Shown: piece by piece, positions 33,979 to 44,237 of the stretch
How the letters are laid out: the number at the start of each line of letters is the position of its first letter
How positions within the stretch are numbered: the stretch's first letter is position 1
DNA from: Naumannella cuiyingiana
GTDB taxonomy: Bacteria > Actinomycetota > Actinomycetes > Propionibacteriales > Propionibacteriaceae
Length of the DNA: 64,000 bases
Direction: 5' to 3'
Assembly: GCF_013408305.1 (NCBI RefSeq)
Contig: NZ_JACBZS010000001.1
Location: forward strand, 2,604,001-2,668,000
Notes under the pieces: generated by a model
What the model saw: only the letters and a program-made list of their open reading frames with translations
Told to the model about the DNA's origin: nothing
The model's database searches: none
Made by a program: the position numbers and the translations under genes

Positions 33979-35268
33979 TCAGTAGGCGTCGCGCACCCAC
34001 GGCGCACGGTCGGAGGAGAACAGGCCCGAGACCCGGTTCAGCAACCGCTGATCAAGGGCGCGGTCGGGACCGGGAACGAGACCGCCGCGCGCGGCTATCT
34101 CACTCGCCGAGTAGCCGCCCAGCCACAGGGTGCCCAGCGCGGCGACGTCCAGCTCGATGTCGGGATCCGCGTGCGTGGCCAGGCACTCGGTGCGCTCACC
34201 GTCGGTCGCCAGCCGGAAGGTGCCGCCGGCCAGGCCGTCGCGATCATGCACCGTCAACACCAGTTCACCGGGTGCCGCGTACCCCCGTTGCGTGAGCAGC
34301 GCCGATACGTCCAGCGGGCGGATCCACTGATAGTCCTGGGACGCGGTCGCGGCCAGCGCCCGCGGATTGGCCAGCACCGACGCCACCGACTCGTCCGGCG
34401 CCCGGGCCGGCGCGATCACCGTGTCCACCCAGTCGGTGTTGATCAGACAGCTCCACAGCGCGCGTTCGGCCGCCGTGTCCACGCCCGTCAGGTCCTCGAC
34501 GGTGATCGTGGCGGTCGGCTGCCCGTTGAGGTCGCCGCTGACGGCGGTGTGGACGGCGTACCCGCGCACCTCGCCGTCCTGGCCGCGGTGGACCAGCAAC
34601 CGGCGCCCGGCCGTCGCATCCGCCGGGCGCGCGCCGACGATCCGGGCCAGGCGGCGCCAGTTCAGGCCGGTACGCGAGACCATCCCGGGCACGCGCCGGC
34701 GCATCGCGTCGTGCACCTGCGGACCGAACTCCGGCAGCCGGTCCAGCTCGACCAGTTCGAAGCTCCCGCCGGCCGGCTCGGCGATCGCGCCCGCGCGCGG
34801 CACGTCGATCCGCAGGTCCCGCACCCGCGTCGCCGGGCCGTAATCGAACCGCCCGTAGATCCCGTACTCCGCCGCGATCAGCCCGCTGTGCGAGTAGCCC
34901 TCGTCCTTCGCCCGACGCAGCTCGTCGACCATGGCGACCCGGAGCAGCCCGCGGCGCCGGTGCGTGGGCGCCACGGTGACCGAGGAGACCGCCGCCGACG
35001 GCACCGGGTCGCCGAGCACCGGGGTGAGCTCGTGTTCGAAGCGGCGAAACGTCGCGACGCACGCGCCGTTCGCGGTGTCGAACCAGCCCAGGGTGCGGCT
35101 CGTCGCGACAACCTCCGCCATCGCGGCCAGCCGAGCCTCGTCGATCGGATCGTTGTTGAAGAAGGCCAGTTGCAGCGGGCGCAACCAGGTCGCCGTCTCG
35201 TCCGCCGCCACCACCCGGAGCTGCACGCCGGGCCGTTCGGCGATCACCGGGGTCTGGGAGATGCTCAT
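33979..35268 (-). CDS. Eis-type GNAT N-acetyltransferase
   Basis: A 429-residue acetyltransferase of the Eis (enhanced intracellular survival) family: a GNAT domain (about residues 20-150, with the acetyl-CoA loop VAPTHRRRGLLRVAM), a second degenerate GNAT-like region, and a C-terminal sterol-carrier-like domain. Mycobacterial Eis acetylates aminoglycosides and other amines at several positions. Here the substrate is unknown. The ATG at 35268 overlaps the stop of the upstream GNAT gene (ATGA), putting it last in a five-gene minus-strand run. Confidence 0.88.
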   Translation of the reverse strand: MSISQTPVIAERPGVQLRVVAADETATWLRPLQLAFFNNDPIDEARLAAMAEVVATSRTLGWFDTANGACVATFRRFEHELTPVLGDPVPSAAVSSVTVAPTHRRRGLLRVAMVDELRRAKDEGYSHSGLIAAEYGIYGRFDYGPATRVRDLRIDVPRAGAIAEPAGGSFELVELDRLPEFGPQVHDAMRRRVPGMVSRTGLNWRRLARIVGARPADATAGRRLLVHRGQDGEVRGYAVHTAVSGDLNGQPTATITVEDLTGVDTAAERALWSCLINTDWVDTVIAPARAPDESVASVLANPRALAATASQDYQWIRPLDVSALLTQRGYAAPGELVLTVHDRDGLAGGTFRLATDGERTECLATHADPDIELDVAALGTLWLGGYSASEIAARGGLVPGPDRALDQRLLNRVSGLFSSDRAPWVRDAY

Positions 35269-35812
35269 GCAGTGACGGTAGACGCCCGGGCCAGTCGCAG
35301 CATCAGAGATTCCCCCCAGCCGGGGCCCGAGACGGCGGTGAATCCGTCCGGCCGGAATCCGTTGCGGCGGTAGAACGCGAGCGCGCGGGAGTTGCCGTCG
35401 AAGATCCACAGGTACGCCGCTCTCGGCCCGAGCGCCGCATCGAACAGCGCCTGCCCGACCCCGGTGCCGTGCGCGCGGCGTACGGCGTACAACTTGATCA
35501 ATTGCAGCGGCACCGGCGGTGCGGGATAGCCGTTCTCGATCTCCCACTCCAGCGGCCCCGGGCCGGTCTCGGCCACCGCGGCGATGCCGTCGGCGTCCTC
35601 GGCCAGCCAGTGCTCGTGATCATTTCCGGGCCCGCCCATCCGGGCCGCCAACTCGGCCGCAACCGCCGGCTGCTCGGCGCGCCGGAGCCGGGCGAAGTCG
35701 CCGGGCAGCAGATCGGCATAGGTCTGGGCCATCGACGTGGTCAGCGCCTCGGCCCACGGCTCGGCGTCGCGGGCGACCGCCCGCCGGATCCGCCAGGGCG
35801 CCGGGGCGGTGC

Positions 35813-35816
<4 letters not shown>
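35265..35816 (-). CDS. GNAT family N-acetyltransferase
   Basis: A protein of about 183 residues with the GNAT acetyl-CoA loop [15 protein letters not shown] and the C-terminal [11 protein letters not shown]. The family N-terminus ([17 protein letters not shown]) leaves no room for an ATG or GTG start. The only nearby candidate is a CTG at 35816 that overlaps the fumC stop (CTGA). A start at the next ATG would lose the first beta strand. It is tightly coupled to fumC and to the Eis-like gene. Confidence 0.8.
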
Positions 35817-37219
<1,403 letters not shown>

Positions 37220-37223
37220 GCGG

Positions 37224-37913
37224 TCATTCTGCCGGGTGGCCCGCGGCCCGGCGAACCCGGTGAATCGCGTAGTCGATCGCGTGCCCGTCGCGGTGCACGG
37301 GCACGATCACGGTGTCGGCGCGGCCGAGCGCGGCCAGCCGCTCGGCCAACGCGGGCGAGGCGCGCTCGGACCAGATGGCGAGCAGGCCGCCCGGCACCAG
37401 CCGCTGGTACGCCGCCCGCAGCAGCGGCGCCCCGTAGAGCGCGGCATTCGGCTCATGGATCAAGAAGTCCGGGCCGTTGTCCACGTCCAGGCCGATCGCG
37501 CCGAAGCCCGGGCCACCGGCCGTCAGCTCTTCGGCGATGTCGCCCGCGATCAGGCGTACCCGCGGATCCGCCGCGACCCGGCCCAGGCGGTCGGTGATTC
37601 CCGCGTGGGCCCACGCCACCAGCGGCTCGGCGAGCTCGGCGATGACCAGCTCGCCGACACCGTGCCGGAGCAACCGATCCGCGGTGAAGCCGAGCCCCAG
37701 CCCGCCCAGCAGTACCCGCCCGTCCGGGCCGGCGGCCTGCGCAAGCGTGTCGCCGAGCGCCAGCTCGGAGGCGACCTCGGCCGAGTCCATCGCGAACGCG
37801 CCGTTCACGATCAGTTCGTGCACGGTGGCGCCGTCGTCGGCGACCCGCTCGCGCAGCGCCAGCTCGCCCTGCGGCGTCCGTGCCCGGGCCAGCGTGCGCG
37901 GGAGCCCGGTCAC
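37224..37913 (-). CDS. spermidine synthase-like methyltransferase-fold protein
   Basis: A 229-residue protein with a Rossmann methyltransferase core: [16 protein letters not shown] (glycine loop), [12 protein letters not shown] (acidic strand end) and [13 protein letters not shown]. It resembles the SpeE-like proteins of actinobacteria, which usually lack proof of polyamine synthesis. The GTG at 37913 overlaps the stop of the metalloprotease (GTGA). It lies between a secreted protease and fumC in the same transcriptional direction. Confidence 0.75.
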   Translation of the reverse strand: MTGLPRTLARARTPQGELALRERVADDGATVHELIVNGAFAMDSAEVASELALGDTLAQAAGPDGRVLLGGLGLGFTADRLLRHGVGELVIAELAEPLVAWAHAGITDRLGRVAADPRVRLIAGDIAEELTAGGPGFGAIGLDVDNGPDFLIHEPNAALYGAPLLRAAYQRLVPGGLLAIWSERASPALAERLAALGRADTVIVPVHRDGHAIDYAIHRVRRAAGHPAE

Positions 37914-40153
37914 CGCCGCTGGATCGCGAATCGGGAGTCGTTGACGTCGAAGAACACGTTGTCGACGGCGCTGACCATGATCCGCGCATCGGCGAGGTCG
38001 GTCGTCGGCCACGTGATCCGCGCGCGACCGGAGTTGGGGACGGATTCGGCGAGGACCACATCGAAGGTCTTGCCACCGTCGCGCGACAGGGTGATCCGTA
38101 CCCGTTCGGCGAGCTCGGGGGCGTCGGTGCCGTTCACCTCCCAGGTGATCACGCCCTGACCGCCGGCGCGCACGGTGTGGTTGGCGGCCTGCGAGGTGAC
38201 CCGGAACGGACCCGTCGACGTGTCCACCCGCACGCGCGTCTCCGCGAAGGCCACGCCGCCCGCGCGGCCGGCACTGTCGCGCGCGCCGACCCGGAAGTTC
38301 AGCACCGCGTCGCCGGCGTTGCCGACGTAGTCGGCGGTCGGTAGGTATTCCGACAGGCAGTCCCGCTCACTCGCCGTGGGGGCCGACGCGTCGGCCACCG
38401 GGCACCGGCCGGTCTCGGCATTGGTATTGCCGGCCAGCACCTGGGCCAGGTCGGGGAAGGTCCGCGATGGGTCGCCCGTCGCGGCGTTCAGCCCGGCGTC
38501 GTAGTAGTCCGATGGGCTCTTGGGCGCGGTGTTGGCGACGCCGAACTGGCGAAACAGCGGGCCCGCGGTCTTCGGCTGCGCCGGCAGCGGCGACCGCGCC
38601 GAGTCGTTCTGCTCCCACAGATAGGTCAACTCGTCGCCGTCGGGGTCGCTGCCCTGCGCGGTCAGCGTGAACGGGGTGCGCGCGGGGATCACCCGGTCCG
38701 CACCCGCGGACACCGTCGGGTAGGCATTGCCCGGGTGACTCACCTGCCCGCCGTACCCCCAGCCACCCGGGGGCGGCTCGGACCCGGCGGCAGCCTCGGC
38801 GCCCGGGGCCGCGGCGCGGGATCCATCGCCGCGGGTGCGCAGCACCGACGAGGGGGGACCGTCGGCCTGGAAGCGCGCGATCTGGCGGATGCTGTGGCCC
38901 AGGAAGTACGGATCGCTGCGCTGCTGCAGGTTGTCGGCGCCACAGATGCCGGCATAGGCCATGATCGACGATCCGCTGCCGGGCTCGAGCCGGTTCGGGT
39001 CGGAATTGCCGCCGCAGCCGGCGAACGTGTGATAGCCGCCGAACTGGTGGCCGATCTCATGGGCGACGTAGTCGACCGCGAAGTAGTCGCCGACCGGCCG
39101 GGTCAGGCCGGTACAACCGGCGCCCTTCACGGCCGGGTCGCCGACCGACCACAGCCGCGCGATGCCGCCGCCGTTACGGCCGAGCGCGATGTGCCCGATC
39201 TCGTAGTCGTCGTTGCCGAGCAGCGCGTTGATCACCGCCGTGTTGCGGTTCAGCGTGCCGGAGCTGCACGCGGTCACCTGGGCCGGGGTGAAGCACGGCT
39301 GCGCGCCGCAGGGGCCATTGGCCCCGGTCTGCTCGGCCTCGGTGGCAAAGCTCAGCTTCTCGGTTCCGTCGACCAGCACGAACCGGGTGCCGAGGTCGGT
39401 CTCGTAGATGTCGTTGACCCGGTTGATCAGGCTGGCCTTGGCGTCGACGACATTTGCCTGGCCGACGTATTCGGCATACGTCACGTCGGACAGCAGTGCG
39501 ATCCGGTAGGTACGCAGGGGCACCGCGCCCGGCGCCGGCTCGGCGCCCGCCTCGTCCTCGGCGACCTCCGGCTGTTCTGCGTCCTCGCGGTACTCCAGCC
39601 GAGGCAGCTCCGCGGCCAGATCGGCGCTGGCCAGGCTCACGTACTGCTCCGCATCGCCGGGGCTCTGGGGCTCGACATACCAGGACCGCTGGCCGGGCGC
39701 GCGGACGTAGGCGCGCAACCCGAGGTTGGTCAGGTCCAGGCGGACCCGGACGCCCGGGTTGTCGACACTCGTGCCGCCCATGGTCACGATGTCGGGGCGT
39801 GCGGCGGCGAGTCCGTCGGCGAGGACGGTGGTACGCCGGACCGCGAAGGTCTCCAGTTCGCCGTCGGGCCGCGGCAGCGCCACGCGTACCTCGTCGTCCG
39901 CGGATGTCGCCGCCAGCTCCCGCCGCAACTCGTCGAGCTGCAGGGTCCAGACGTCGTAGCCGCCGGTCGAACGCCGCTGCCGGGTCGGGTCCTGGGTGCC
40001 CGGGGCGGGCGCGGTCCGGCCGGTCGGCGTCCAGTGCTCGCCCGGCTCGGCCCGGGCCGGTGGCGCGGTGAGCGCCACCGCGATCGGGCCGAGGATTGCA
40101 ATGATGATCGCCAGGGCGACCGGGCGGCGGCGCGGCGCGAAGTGAGGAAACAT
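37910..40153 (-). CDS. secreted reprolysin-like (M12B) zinc metalloprotease
   Basis: A 747-residue exported protein. The signal peptide follows a basic N-terminus (APRRRPVALAIII) with cleavage near ARA-EPG (about residue 35). After a propeptide-like region, the catalytic domain has the metzincin zinc motif HEIGHQFGGYH, with the likely Met-turn in GSSIMAYAG. Cysteine-rich segments flank it. The C-terminal part contains an Ig/PKD-like domain (GADRVIPARTPFTLTAQG) and a Fn3-like end. It probably degrades external proteins. It is the first gene of a five-gene minus-strand run. Confidence 0.88.
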   Translation of the reverse strand: MFPHFAPRRRPVALAIIIAILGPIAVALTAPPARAEPGEHWTPTGRTAPAPGTQDPTRQRRSTGGYDVWTLQLDELRRELAATSADDEVRVALPRPDGELETFAVRRTTVLADGLAAARPDIVTMGGTSVDNPGVRVRLDLTNLGLRAYVRAPGQRSWYVEPQSPGDAEQYVSLASADLAAELPRLEYREDAEQPEVAEDEAGAEPAPGAVPLRTYRIALLSDVTYAEYVGQANVVDAKASLINRVNDIYETDLGTRFVLVDGTEKLSFATEAEQTGANGPCGAQPCFTPAQVTACSSGTLNRNTAVINALLGNDDYEIGHIALGRNGGGIARLWSVGDPAVKGAGCTGLTRPVGDYFAVDYVAHEIGHQFGGYHTFAGCGGNSDPNRLEPGSGSSIMAYAGICGADNLQQRSDPYFLGHSIRQIARFQADGPPSSVLRTRGDGSRAAAPGAEAAAGSEPPPGGWGYGGQVSHPGNAYPTVSAGADRVIPARTPFTLTAQGSDPDGDELTYLWEQNDSARSPLPAQPKTAGPLFRQFGVANTAPKSPSDYYDAGLNAATGDPSRTFPDLAQVLAGNTNAETGRCPVADASAPTASERDCLSEYLPTADYVGNAGDAVLNFRVGARDSAGRAGGVAFAETRVRVDTSTGPFRVTSQAANHTVRAGGQGVITWEVNGTDAPELAERVRITLSRDGGKTFDVVLAESVPNSGRARITWPTTDLADARIMVSAVDNVFFDVNDSRFAIQRR

Positions 40154-40334
40154 GGGCGTCTGCCTTCGGCTGGGGGGCGGGCCTTGGCTGAGAACCTAGC
40201 GGCGTCGGCGGCGCGGCGCAGGCGATTCGCGAGGAAACGGGCGGGTGTTGTCACCCGTGCGGAGCGGGCGTGCCGGTGCCCGGATCGGGCAGGACGGATT
40301 GGGCAAGCTTGGATCGATCTGTGACGATGGCAAG

Positions 40335-40919
40335 GTGAGTGAGATCCCCGCCGCGTCCGGGCCGCCGCCCTCGCACGGCGGCACCCGGAAGGCCGGCGCG
40401 GGCGACATGATCCGGTCGCTGTTGATCATCTTGATCCCGGTGCTGGTGATCACCTTCATCTACACCCGTAATCCGCCGGAGGCGCCGGTGCAGCCGGTCG
40501 AGTGGCGCCCCCAGCTCGCCCAGGCCAGGGCGGCGGTGGACTGGCCCGTCCTGGCGCCGGAGGGTCTGCCCGACACCTGGGTGCCGACGCGGGTGCGGTG
40601 GCTGCCCAAAGGGGCACCGGGCCTGAATGCCGAACCGTCGCTGCGCAACGAGTGGCAGCTCGGCTTCCTCGATCCCGAGCGGGTCTACCTCGAGTTGAGT
40701 CAGGGCGATGCGCTGCCCGACGACCTGATCGCGCGCGCCAGCCGACAGGGCGTGCCCGACGGCACCGCGCGCGTGGGCAACGCGGAGTGGCAGCGCCTGG
40801 TCAGCCAGGACGGGCGGACGCGCTCGCTGGTCCGGCGGGCCGACGGTGCCGTCACGATCGTGGCGGGCGATGTCGGCTATGCCCAGCTCGAGGCGTACGC
40901 CTCCACGCTGTCGCCCTGA
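40335..40919 (+). CDS. DUF4245 membrane-anchored protein
   Basis: A 194-residue protein typical of actinobacteria. After about 20 residues rich in Pro and Gly there is one membrane helix (SLLIILIPVLVITFIY), then an extracytoplasmic domain with WPVLAPEGLPDTWVPT, as in DUF4245. The GTG at 40335 has GACGAT 6 nt upstream, so it is probably leaderless. In related genomes it sits near fumC and xseA, as here. The function is unknown. Confidence 0.85.
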   Translation: MSEIPAASGPPPSHGGTRKAGAGDMIRSLLIILIPVLVITFIYTRNPPEAPVQPVEWRPQLAQARAAVDWPVLAPEGLPDTWVPTRVRWLPKGAPGLNAEPSLRNEWQLGFLDPERVYLELSQGDALPDDLIARASRQGVPDGTARVGNAEWQRLVSQDGRTRSLVRRADGAVTIVAGDVGYAQLEAYASTLSP

Positions 40920-40928
40920 GGCGCGGGG

Positions 40929-41087
40929 TCAGCCGACGGGCCGCGCGCGGACCGGCGGCCGGCGGCGCGGCGGCTGCGGACCGACCACGGCCCACGGGTT
41001 GCGGCCGCGGCGGAGCGTGGCGCGGTGCGTGTGTTCCAGCAGCGCGATGATCACGGCGACGAGTGCGATGAGGATGACGGTGCCCAT
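40929..41087 (-). CDS. small single-span membrane protein, hypothetical
   Basis: A 52-residue frame: a hydrophobic N-terminal helix (TVILIALVAVIIALLE) followed by a very basic, Pro/Arg-rich tail (PPRRRPPVRARP). AGGAAAG lies about 12 nt upstream of the ATG at 41087. It would insert with the basic tail in the cytoplasm. No family is recognised. The gene could be spurious, but the codon pattern and start region are reasonable. Confidence 0.5.
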   Translation of the reverse strand: MGTVILIALVAVIIALLEHTHRATLRRGRNPWAVVGPQPPRRRPPVRARPVG

Positions 41088-41142
41088 GGCATGAAGTCTT
41101 TCCTGGTAACCATCCCGCCACGAGTGGCAGAAGAGACGGTGG

Positions 41143-41159
41143 TGGCAAGATTTGTGCCA
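41143..41159. promoter_or_regulatory. inverted repeat TGGCA-N7-TGCCA at the GlxA-type regulator promoter
   Basis: Arms at 41143-41147 and 41155-41159 overlap the -10-like CATACT (41158-41163), which is 7 nt before the ATG. It is probably an autoregulatory or partner-repressor site. Confidence 0.45.
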
Positions 41160-41170
41160 TACTCGGCGCC

Positions 41171-42145
41171 ATGACGTTGCACACCGTGCGCACCCTGTGC
41201 ATCGAGCGGATCTCGACCTTCGAGTACGGCGTGGCCGTCGAGGTGTTCGGCATCGATCGCAGCATGGACGGGTTGCCCCGCTTCGACTACGCCGACGTGA
41301 CCCCGGATCCGGCCCGTCCGCTGGTCACCAGCAGCGGTTCGCGATTGCTGATCGACAACGGGCTGGACGCGCTGGCCGGGGCCGACCTGGTGATCGTGCC
41401 CGCCGGCAACACCTACCTGGGCAGGGTCAGCCCGCCGCCGCCGGCCGAGGTGCTGGACGCGTTGCGGGAGGCCCACGCGGCCGGGGCGATCGTGCTGAGC
41501 GTGTGCTCCGGGGTCTTCGTGCTGGCCGCCGCCGGGCTGCTGGACGGCCAGCCGTGCACCGCACACTGGCATCACAGCGAGGAGCTGGCCCGCCGCCATC
41601 CCGACCTGGATGTGCGCCCCGACGTGCTCTTCGTCGACAACGGTCGGGTGATCACCAGTGCGGGAACCGCGGCCGGCATCGATGCCTGCCTGCACCTCGT
41701 CCGGCGCGAGCTCGGCGCCTCCGTCGCGTCCGCGATTGCCCGCCGCATGGTCGTTCCGCCGCAGCGCGACGGCGGTCAGCAACAGTTCGTCGAACGGCCG
41801 ATGCCGGCCACCGGTGATCACTCGCTGTCCAACCTGCTCAACGACTGGCTGGACCGTCTCGACGAGCCGCACTCCGTACGCAGCATGGCGCGCGAGGCGG
41901 CGATGAGCCCGCGTACCTTCGCCCGGCGCTTCCGGGCCGAGGTCGGCACGACTCCGGCGCACTGGCTGAACCGGCAGCGGGTGGCCCGCGTGCGCGAACT
42001 GTTGGAGGGCAGCGATCTCGCGGTCGAGCAGATCGCCCGCCGGGTGGGCTTCAACAGCGCTGTTGTGCTGCGTGATCATTTTCGGCGAGAGGTCGGGGTG
42101 GCCCCGCAGGCGTACCGACGGGCGTTCGCTGCGGAAGCCGGGTGA
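41171..42145 (+). CDS. GlxA family transcriptional regulator (DJ-1/PfpI plus AraC domains)
   Basis: A 324-residue regulator. The N-terminal DJ-1/PfpI glutaminase-like sensor domain (about residues 5-170) keeps the nucleophile-elbow cysteine in LSVCSGVFVLAAAGLLDG. The C-terminal AraC double helix-turn-helix (about 225-320) contains MSPRTFARRFRAEVGTTP and IARRVGFNSAVVLRDHF. Its 3' end overlaps the convergent EamA gene by 95 nt. The target is unknown. Confidence 0.9.
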   Translation: MTLHTVRTLCIERISTFEYGVAVEVFGIDRSMDGLPRFDYADVTPDPARPLVTSSGSRLLIDNGLDALAGADLVIVPAGNTYLGRVSPPPPAEVLDALREAHAAGAIVLSVCSGVFVLAAAGLLDGQPCTAHWHHSEELARRHPDLDVRPDVLFVDNGRVITSAGTAAGIDACLHLVRRELGASVASAIARRMVVPPQRDGGQQQFVERPMPATGDHSLSNLLNDWLDRLDEPHSVRSMAREAAMSPRTFARRFRAEVGTTPAHWLNRQRVARVRELLEGSDLAVEQIARRVGFNSAVVLRDHFRREVGVAPQAYRRAFAAEAG

Positions 42146-42998
42146 TCACCACGCCGCCCAGGCACAGCGCGCCACCCAGCAGGGCGAGTGGGGTCGGCAC
42201 CTCGCCCAGCAGCAGCCAGGCAGTGATGATCACCACGGCGGGGACGAGGTAGCTGGCCGCGGCGGTGATCCCGGCCGGCGCCCGGCCCAGGGCATAGGCC
42301 CACAGCAGGAATCCGGCGGCCGTCGGAATCGCGCCCAGCCAGACGATCCCCAGGGTGGCCGCCAGCGGTGCGGTCGCGACCTGTCCGATCAGCGAGCCCG
42401 CGAACGGCAGGGTCGCGATCATGCCGATCACGCAGCCGAGGGTGGTGGCGGTGACCCCGTCGACGCCCGCATTCAGCGTGTGCTTCTGGGTGATCACGCC
42501 GACGGCGTAGAGCAGCGCCGCGAGGAGGCCGAGGGCGACGCCGAGCAGGGTCAGGCGCGGGCCGCTCGCCGATCCGAAGGCGATCAACGCCGTGCCGGCC
42601 AGCGCGATCGCGATGCCGACGAAGAGGCTCGGGCGGCGACCCTCGCCGAGTCGGATCGCCCCGTAGAGGGCGACCAGCGCCGGCGCGAGGTTCACCAGCA
42701 GCGCGGCGGTGCCCGCATCGAGGTAGTTCTCGGCCCAGGCCAGCACCGCGGAGTAGACGCCGAACCAGAGCACGCCATAGCTGATCAGCAGGGCCAGCGC
42801 GCGGCCGCGGGGGATAGTGATCCCGCGCCGCCAGGCGATCAGGCCGAGCGCGACGCTGCCGACCGCCAGCCGGCCGAGGGCGATCTCGCCCGGTCCGAAG
42901 ACGGGTGCGGTGATCCGCAGGACGAGAAAGGCGGACGACCAGGCGAGCACGGTGCCGAGCAGCGCGAGCAGCGGTAGAAGTCCGGGGCGGCGAGTCAT
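42051..42998 (-). CDS. EamA/DMT family exporter
   Basis: A 315-residue, ten-helix transporter of the drug/metabolite superfamily with two EamA repeats (AWSSAFLVLRI ... LGEGRRPSLFVGI; LAALLYAVGVI ... LLGEVPTPLALLGGALCLGGV). Such carriers export amino acids or small metabolites. The ATG at 42998 starts MTRRPG. It is divergent from a LysR regulator across a short AT-rich region with repeated ATTGATTAG, so the LysR protein probably controls it. Confidence 0.88.
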   Translation of the reverse strand: MTRRPGLLPLLALLGTVLAWSSAFLVLRITAPVFGPGEIALGRLAVGSVALGLIAWRRGITIPRGRALALLISYGVLWFGVYSAVLAWAENYLDAGTAALLVNLAPALVALYGAIRLGEGRRPSLFVGIAIALAGTALIAFGSASGPRLTLLGVALGLLAALLYAVGVITQKHTLNAGVDGVTATTLGCVIGMIATLPFAGSLIGQVATAPLAATLGIVWLGAIPTAAGFLLWAYALGRAPAGITAAASYLVPAVVIITAWLLLGEVPTPLALLGGALCLGGVVITRLPQRTPVGTPAGPPRPLAENDHAAQQRC

Positions 42999-43019
42999 GG
43001 CTCCATCGTCGGACGCGCA

Positions 43020-43059
43020 ATTGATTAGCACAAGCGACGATCAATTATCTATTGATTAG
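43020..43059. promoter_or_regulatory. LysR operator region with ATTGATTAG repeats
   Basis: ATTGATTAG occurs at 43020-43028 and 43051-43059. ATCAAT (43040-43045) and ATTGAT (43051-43056) form an inverted repeat with a 5-nt spacer. The stretch is strikingly AT-rich for this genome and lies between the divergent EamA and LysR genes. Confidence 0.6.
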
Positions 43060-43087
43060 TGATCATGAATCGTGATTGACTGCCCGC

Positions 43088-43975
43088 ATGCTCGACGCCC
43101 AACGCCTGACGGTCTTCCGGTCGGTGATCGAATCCGGCTCGATGAACCGCGCCGCCCGCCAGCTCGGCTACACCCCCTCCGCGATCAGCCAGCATGTGGC
43201 CGCCCTGCAACGCGAGACGGGGCTGCGGCTGCTGGAGCGCTCCGGCCGTGGCGTGGTGCCCACGCCCGCCGGCCGCGCGCTGGCCCGCGACGCGGCCAGG
43301 GCGCTGGACGCGCTGACCGACCTCGAGACGCGGGTCGCGGATCTGCGCGCCGGTCGCAGCGCCGGGCTCTTCGTCGCCGCATTCGCCACCGCCGGCACGA
43401 ACTGGCTGCCGGGGATGACGGTGGCCCTGACCCGTGAGTTCCCCGAGGTCCGGGTCCGGGTGCAGATCGAGGAGCAGCTCACCCATGCGGATCAGCGCCG
43501 CCCCGATCTCGCCATCGTCGTCGCGCCCCCGGGTGTCGGGTCGCCGCCGGGCTATGACGAGCGGGAGCTGGTCACCGAGCCGTACCTGGCGGTCGTGCCC
43601 CGGGGCCACCGGCTCGCGGGCCGGAGAAGCGTGCGGATGGCCGAGTTGGCCGACGCGGAATGGATCGACAACGACCGCCACGCGGGGCCCTGCCGGCAGA
43701 TGACGATCGATGCCTGCGTCGCCGCCGGCTTCCATCCGCGCTTCGTGGTGGAGACCACCGATCACGTCTCCGCGATCGCCTTCGTGGCCGCCGGTCTCGG
43801 GATCACGGTGGTTCCGACCCTCGGCGCGCGCGGGCTGCCCCCGGAGGTGTGCACCGTGGCCCTGACCGACCCGACGCCGCATCGCCGCGTCGTGGTGCAC
43901 GCGCGCGATGCCGTCGCCGGTACGCCCGTGGTGGCGCGGGCCATCGAGCTGCTGGCCGAACAGGCCGCCGGCTGA
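43088..43975 (+). CDS. LysR family transcriptional regulator
   Basis: A 295-residue LysR regulator. The winged helix-turn-helix at residues about 4-62 includes SMNRAARQLGYTPSAISQH, with the typical LERSGRGVVPTPAGR after it. The rest is the periplasmic-binding-like effector domain. The ATG at 43088 is preferred. TTGACT stands 6 nt before it. It is divergent from, and probably regulates, the EamA exporter. Confidence 0.92.
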   Translation: MLDAQRLTVFRSVIESGSMNRAARQLGYTPSAISQHVAALQRETGLRLLERSGRGVVPTPAGRALARDAARALDALTDLETRVADLRAGRSAGLFVAAFATAGTNWLPGMTVALTREFPEVRVRVQIEEQLTHADQRRPDLAIVVAPPGVGSPPGYDERELVTEPYLAVVPRGHRLAGRRSVRMAELADAEWIDNDRHAGPCRQMTIDACVAAGFHPRFVVETTDHVSAIAFVAAGLGITVVPTLGARGLPPEVCTVALTDPTPHRRVVVHARDAVAGTPVVARAIELLAEQAAG

Positions 43976-43994
43976 CCGCGGCCCGACCCGCCGC

Positions 43995-44237
43995 TCAGTC
44001 GTCCGGTTGGTCCGTCGCCCGGGCGGCCTCGACCCGGGCCCGCGCGCCGTCGAGCCAGTCCGCGCAGATCCTCGCCAGCTTCTCGCCGCGCTCCCACAGC
44101 TCCAGCGATTCCGCCAGCGGTACGCCGCCCGATTCGAGCCGCCCGACGATCCCGACCAGCTCCTCGCGCGCGGCCTCGTAGCTGATCTCGGTCTCGTCGG
44201 GGCTCTGTTCGCCGGTTGCGCCGTCGTTCGCGCTCAT
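43995..44237 (-). CDS. xseB: exodeoxyribonuclease VII small subunit
   Basis: An 80-residue helical protein with the XseB core SYEAAREELVGIVGRLES and LAESLELWERGEKL. It partners XseA in degrading single-stranded DNA. Its ATG overlaps the xseA stop by 4 nt, so the subunits are made together. Confidence 0.93.
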   Translation of the reverse strand: MSANDGATGEQSPDETEISYEAAREELVGIVGRLESGGVPLAESLELWERGEKLARICADWLDGARARVEAARATDQPDD

